Shown here: positions 60,261-64,000 of the stretch, piece by piece
How the letters are laid out: each line of letters begins with the position of its first letter
Position numbering within the stretch: the stretch's first letter is position 1
Assembly: GCA_031769625.1 (NCBI GenBank)
Contig: JAUIMM010000718.1
Span: 1-64,000 of the forward strand
Origin: Taudactylus pleione
Taxonomy: Eukaryota > Chordata > Amphibia > Anura > Myobatrachidae
Direction: 5' to 3'
Length of the DNA stretch: 64,000 nucleotides
Notes under the pieces: model-generated
What the model was told of the DNA's origin: nothing
The model's database searches: none
What the model saw: only the letters and a program-made list of their open reading frames with translations
Program-made: the position numbers and the translations under genes

Positions 60261-62608
60261 TTTTCTGTTAAACACAACATGGGAGAAAAACCATTTCACA
60301 TAACGTTTGTGGGTCTTGGTCTTCAATACAATCTGTGAAATTTTGAGCTGTCTGTGTTTGCTACAAGAGGAGATATCACAAAGTATGCGCTTTTCTTGTT
60401 TCCATTGGTTTCAATGCATTTTGGACTTAAATGAGCATTTGTTGTTTTTTCTTAAAACACAACATGGGATAAAAACCATTTCACATCACATTTGTGGGTA
60501 TTGGTCTTCAACACAATGTGTGAAATTTTGAGCTGTCTGTGTTTGCTACAAGAGGAGATATCACAAAGTATGCGCTTTTGTTGTTTCCATTGGTTTCAAT
60601 GCATTTTGGGCTTAAAAAAGCATTTGCTGTATTCTCTTAAACGCAACATCGGAGAAAAACAATTTGACATCACATTTGTGGGTCTTGGTCTTCAACACAA
60701 TCTGTGAAATTTTGAGCTGTCTGTGTTTGCTACAAGAGGAGATATCACAAAGTATGCGCTTTTGTTGTTTCCATTGGTTACATTGCATTTTGGACTTAAA
60801 TGAGCATTTGTTGTTTTCTCTTAAACGCAACATTGGAGAAAAAACATTTCACATCACATTTGTGGGACTAGGTCTTCAACACAATCTTTGAAATTTTGAG
60901 CTGTCTGTGTTTGCTACTAGAGGAGATTTCACAAAGTATACGCTTTTCTTTCCATTGGTTTCAATGCATTTTGGTCTAAAACGAGCATTTGCTCTTTTCT
61001 CTTAAACGCAACATGGGAGAAAAACAATTTCACATCACTTTTGTGGGTCTTGGTCTTCAACACAATCTGTGAAATTTTGTGCTGTCTGTGTTTGCTACAA
61101 GAGGAGATATCACAAATATTGCGCTTTTTGTAGTTTCCATTGGTTTCAATGTATTTTGACCTAAAATGAGCATTTGCTGTTTTCTGTTAAACACAACTTG
61201 GGAGAAAAACCATTTCACATCACATTTGTGGGTCTTGGTCTTCAACACAATCTGTGAAATTTTGAGCTGTCTGTGTTTGCTACAAGAGGAGATATCACAA
61301 ACTATATGCTTTTGTTTCCATTGGTTTCAATGCATTTTGGTCTAAAATGAGCATTTGCTCTTTTCTCTTAAACGCAACATGGGAGAAAAACCATTTCACA
61401 TCACATTTCTGGGTCTTTGTCTTCAACACAGTCTGTGAAATTTTGAGCTGTCTGTGTTCGCTGCAAGAGGAGTTATCACAAAGTATGTATTATTGTTGTT
61501 TACATTGCTTTCAAAGCATTTTGGCCTAAAATGAGCATTTGCTGTTTTCTCTTAAAAGCAACATGGGAGAAAAACCATTTCACATCACATTTGTGAGTCT
61601 TGGTCTTCAACACAATCTGTGAAATTTTGAGCTGTCTGTGTTTGCTACAAGAGGAGATATCACAAAGTATACGCTTTTGTTTCCATTGGTTTCAACGCAT
61701 TTTGGTCTAAAACGAGCATTTGCTCTTTTCTCTTAAATGCAACATGGGAGAAAAACCATTTCACATCACATTTGTGGGTCTTGGTCTTCAACACAATCTG
61801 TGAAATTTTCAGCTGTCTGTGTTTGCTACAAGAGTAGTTATCACAAAGTATGCATTATTGTTGTTTACATTGCTTTCAATGCATTTTGGCCTAAAACGAG
61901 CATTTGCTGTTTTCTCTTAAAAGCAACATGGGAGAAAAACCATTTCACATCACATTTGTGGGTCTTGGTCTTCAACACAATCTATGAAATTTTGAGCTGT
62001 CTGTGTTTGCTACAAGAGGAGATATCACAAAGTATATGCTTTTGTTTCCATTGGTTTCAATGCATTTTGGTCTAAAATTAGCATTTGCTCTTTTCTCTTA
62101 AACGCAACATGGGAGAAAAACCATTTCACATCACATTTGTGGGTCTTGGTCTTCAACACAATCTGTGAAATTTTGAGCTGTCTGTGTTTGCTACAAGAGG
62201 AGATATCACAAACTATACGCTTTTGTTTCCATTGGTTTCAATACATTTTGGTCTAAAACAAGCATTTGCTGTTTTCTCTTAAACGCAACATGGGAGAAAA
62301 ACCATTCCACATCACATTTGTGAATCTTGGTCTTCAACACAATCTGTGAAATTTTGAGCTGTCTGTGTTTGCTACAAGAGGAAATATCACAAAGATTGTG
62401 CTTTTTGTTGTTTCCATTGGTTTCAATGCATTTTGGCCTAAAATGAGCATTTGCTGTTTTCTGTTAAACACAACATGGGAGAAAAACCATTTCACATAAC
62501 GTTTGTGGGTCTTGGTCTTCAATACAATCTGTGAAATTTTGAGCTGTCTGTGTTTGCTACAAGAGGAGATATCACAAAGTATGCGCTTTTGTTGTTTCCA
62601 TTGGTTTC

Positions 62609-62629
62609 AATGCATTTTGGCCTAAAATG
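62609..62629. repeat. Conserved dyad in the satellite monomer (example copy)
   Basis: AATGCATT (62609-62616) is a perfect 8-bp palindrome that overlaps CATTTT-N5-AAAATG (62613-62629), an inverted repeat with 6-bp arms and GGCCT at the centre. The same arrangement, with small variants in the centre (GGTCT, GGACT) or right arm, is present in most monomers on both sides of the retrotransposon. A second, wider inverted pair, ATTTCACA and TGTGAAAT, lies about 35 bp apart in each monomer. Confidence 0.8.
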
Positions 62630-64000
62630 AGCATTTGCTGTTTTCTGTTAAACACAACATGGGAGAAAAACCATTTCACATAACGTTTGTGGGTCTTGGT
62701 CTTCAACACAATCTGTGAAATTTTGAGCTGTCTGTGTTTGCTACAAGAGGAGATATCACAAAGTATGCGCTTTTGTTGTTTCCATTGGTTTCAATGCATT
62801 TTGGACTTAAATGAGCATTTGTTGTTTTTTCTTAAAATGCAACATGGGATAAAAACCATTTCACATCACATTTGTGGGTATTGGTCTTCAACACAATCTG
62901 TGAAATTTTGAGCTGTCTGTGTTTGCTACAAGAGGAGATATCACAAAGTATGCATTATTGTTGTTTACATTGGTTTCAAAGCATTTTGGCCTAAAATGAG
63001 AATTTGCTGTTTTCTCTTAAAAGCAACATGGGAGAAAAACCATTTCACATCACATTTGTGGGTCTTGGTCTTCAACACAATCTGTGAAATTTTGAGCTGT
63101 CTGCGTTTGCTACAAGAGGAGATATCACAAAGTATGCGCTTTTGTTGTTTCCATTGGTTTCAATGCATTTTGGCCTTAAAAAAGCATTTGCTGTTTTCTC
63201 TTAAACGCAACATGGGAGAAAAACAATTTGACATCACATTTGTGGGTCTTGGTCTTCAACACAATCTGTGAAATTTTGAGCTGTCAGTGTTTGCTACAAG
63301 AGGAGATATCACAAAGTATGCGCTTTTGTTGTTTCCATTGGTTTCATTGCATTTTGGACTTAAATGAGCATTTGTTGTTTTCTCTTAAACGCAACATGGG
63401 AGAAAAAACATTTCACATCACATTTGTGGGACTTGGTCTTCAACACAATCTGTGAAATTTTGAGCTGTCTGTGTTTGCTACAAGAGGAGATTTCACAAAG
63501 TATACGCTTTTGTTTCCATTGGTTTCAATGCATTTTGGTCTAAAACGAGCATTTGCTCTTTTCTCTTAAATGCAACATGGGAGAAAAACAATTTCACATC
63601 ACTTTTGTGGGTCTTGGTCTTCAACACAATCTGTGAAATTTTGTGCTGTCTGTGTTTGCTACAAGAGGAGATATCACAAATATTGCGCTTTTTGTAGTTT
63701 CCATTGGTTTCAATGTATTTTGACCTAAAATGAGCATTTGCTGTTTTCTGTTAAACACAACTTTGGAGAAAAACCATTTCACATCACATTTGTGGGTCTT
63801 GGTCTTCAACACAATCTGTGAAATTTTGAGCTGTCTGTGTTCGCTACAAGAGGAGATATCACAAAGTATACCCTTTTGTTTCCATTGGTTTCAATGCATT
63901 TTGGTCTAAAACAAGCATTTGCTCTTTTCTCTTAAACGCAACATGGGAGAAAGACCATTTCACATCACATTTGTGGGTCTTGGTCTTCAACACAATCTGT

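Larger units (their letters stand above)
32633..64000 (+). repeat. Satellite DNA array, right arm (about 184-bp monomers)
   Basis: The same monomer family and orientation as the left arm, about 170 copies, running to the last base of the window. Example landmarks at 33390 and 33575 give a 185-bp monomer. Type mixture differs from 1-22 kb: common forms are GGACTTAAATGAGCATTTGTTG with GGGATAAAAACC, GGCCTTAAAAAAGC with ACAATTTGACATC, and the CACAAATATTGCGC type. No unique DNA, gene or second mobile element was seen in this stretch. Confidence 0.97.

Noticed and set aside
1..64000. CRISPR array or bacterial repeat system
   Set aside because: Repeats are about 184 bp and contiguous, with no unique spacers and no cas genes. 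The LINE is eukaryotic.

Overview
The window is eukaryotic, non-genic repeat DNA, most likely from a vertebrate. It consists of one very long tandem satellite array interrupted by a single retrotransposon. From 1 to about 25387, and again from about 32633 to 64000, every base I examined belongs to head-to-tail monomers of about 181-185 bp, roughly 308 monomers in total. The array runs off both ends of the window. The monomers are AT-rich, T-rich on the + strand, all in the same orientation, and carry no plausible gene. They fall into several recognisable variant types. These types recur in a fixed order, giving nested higher-order repeats (HORs): about 2.0 kb near the left end, about 2.2 kb (12-mer) at 7.7-21 kb, about 1.835 kb (10-mer) at 33-39 kb, about 3.12 kb (17-mer) at 44-51 kb, and irregular 2.4-2.7 kb units at 51-58 kb. 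Variant composition changes near 22.4-24.4 kb, so the array has at least two homogenisation domains.

The interruption (about 25388-32632, minus strand, about 7.25 kb, much more GC-rich) is a non-LTR retrotransposon. Reading along the minus strand it has a short 5' UTR, an ORF1 region with three CCHC zinc knuckles, and an ORF2 with an N-terminal AP-type endonuclease, a reverse transcriptase and a C-terminal CCHC motif. A short 3' UTR ends close after AATAAA. The architecture and sequence character fit the L1/Tx1 group, which is common in amphibians and fishes; that is the main clue to the host, and it is weak. The copy is dead as read: ORF1 is split across three reading frames by three frame changes, and ORF2 has two in-frame stops inside the RT region. 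Its endonuclease and RT catalytic motifs are otherwise intact, so the damage looks fairly recent.

The element sits in the satellite with no visible target-site duplication and with a net loss of about 8 bp of monomer. Most of what is worth a second look concerns satellite evolution: nested HORs, CpG-decay variants that define monomer types, a conserved dyad in every monomer, a length-neutral scar in that dyad, and whether the Tx1-like element targets this satellite. I found no tRNA, rRNA, CRISPR, host gene or bacterial feature.
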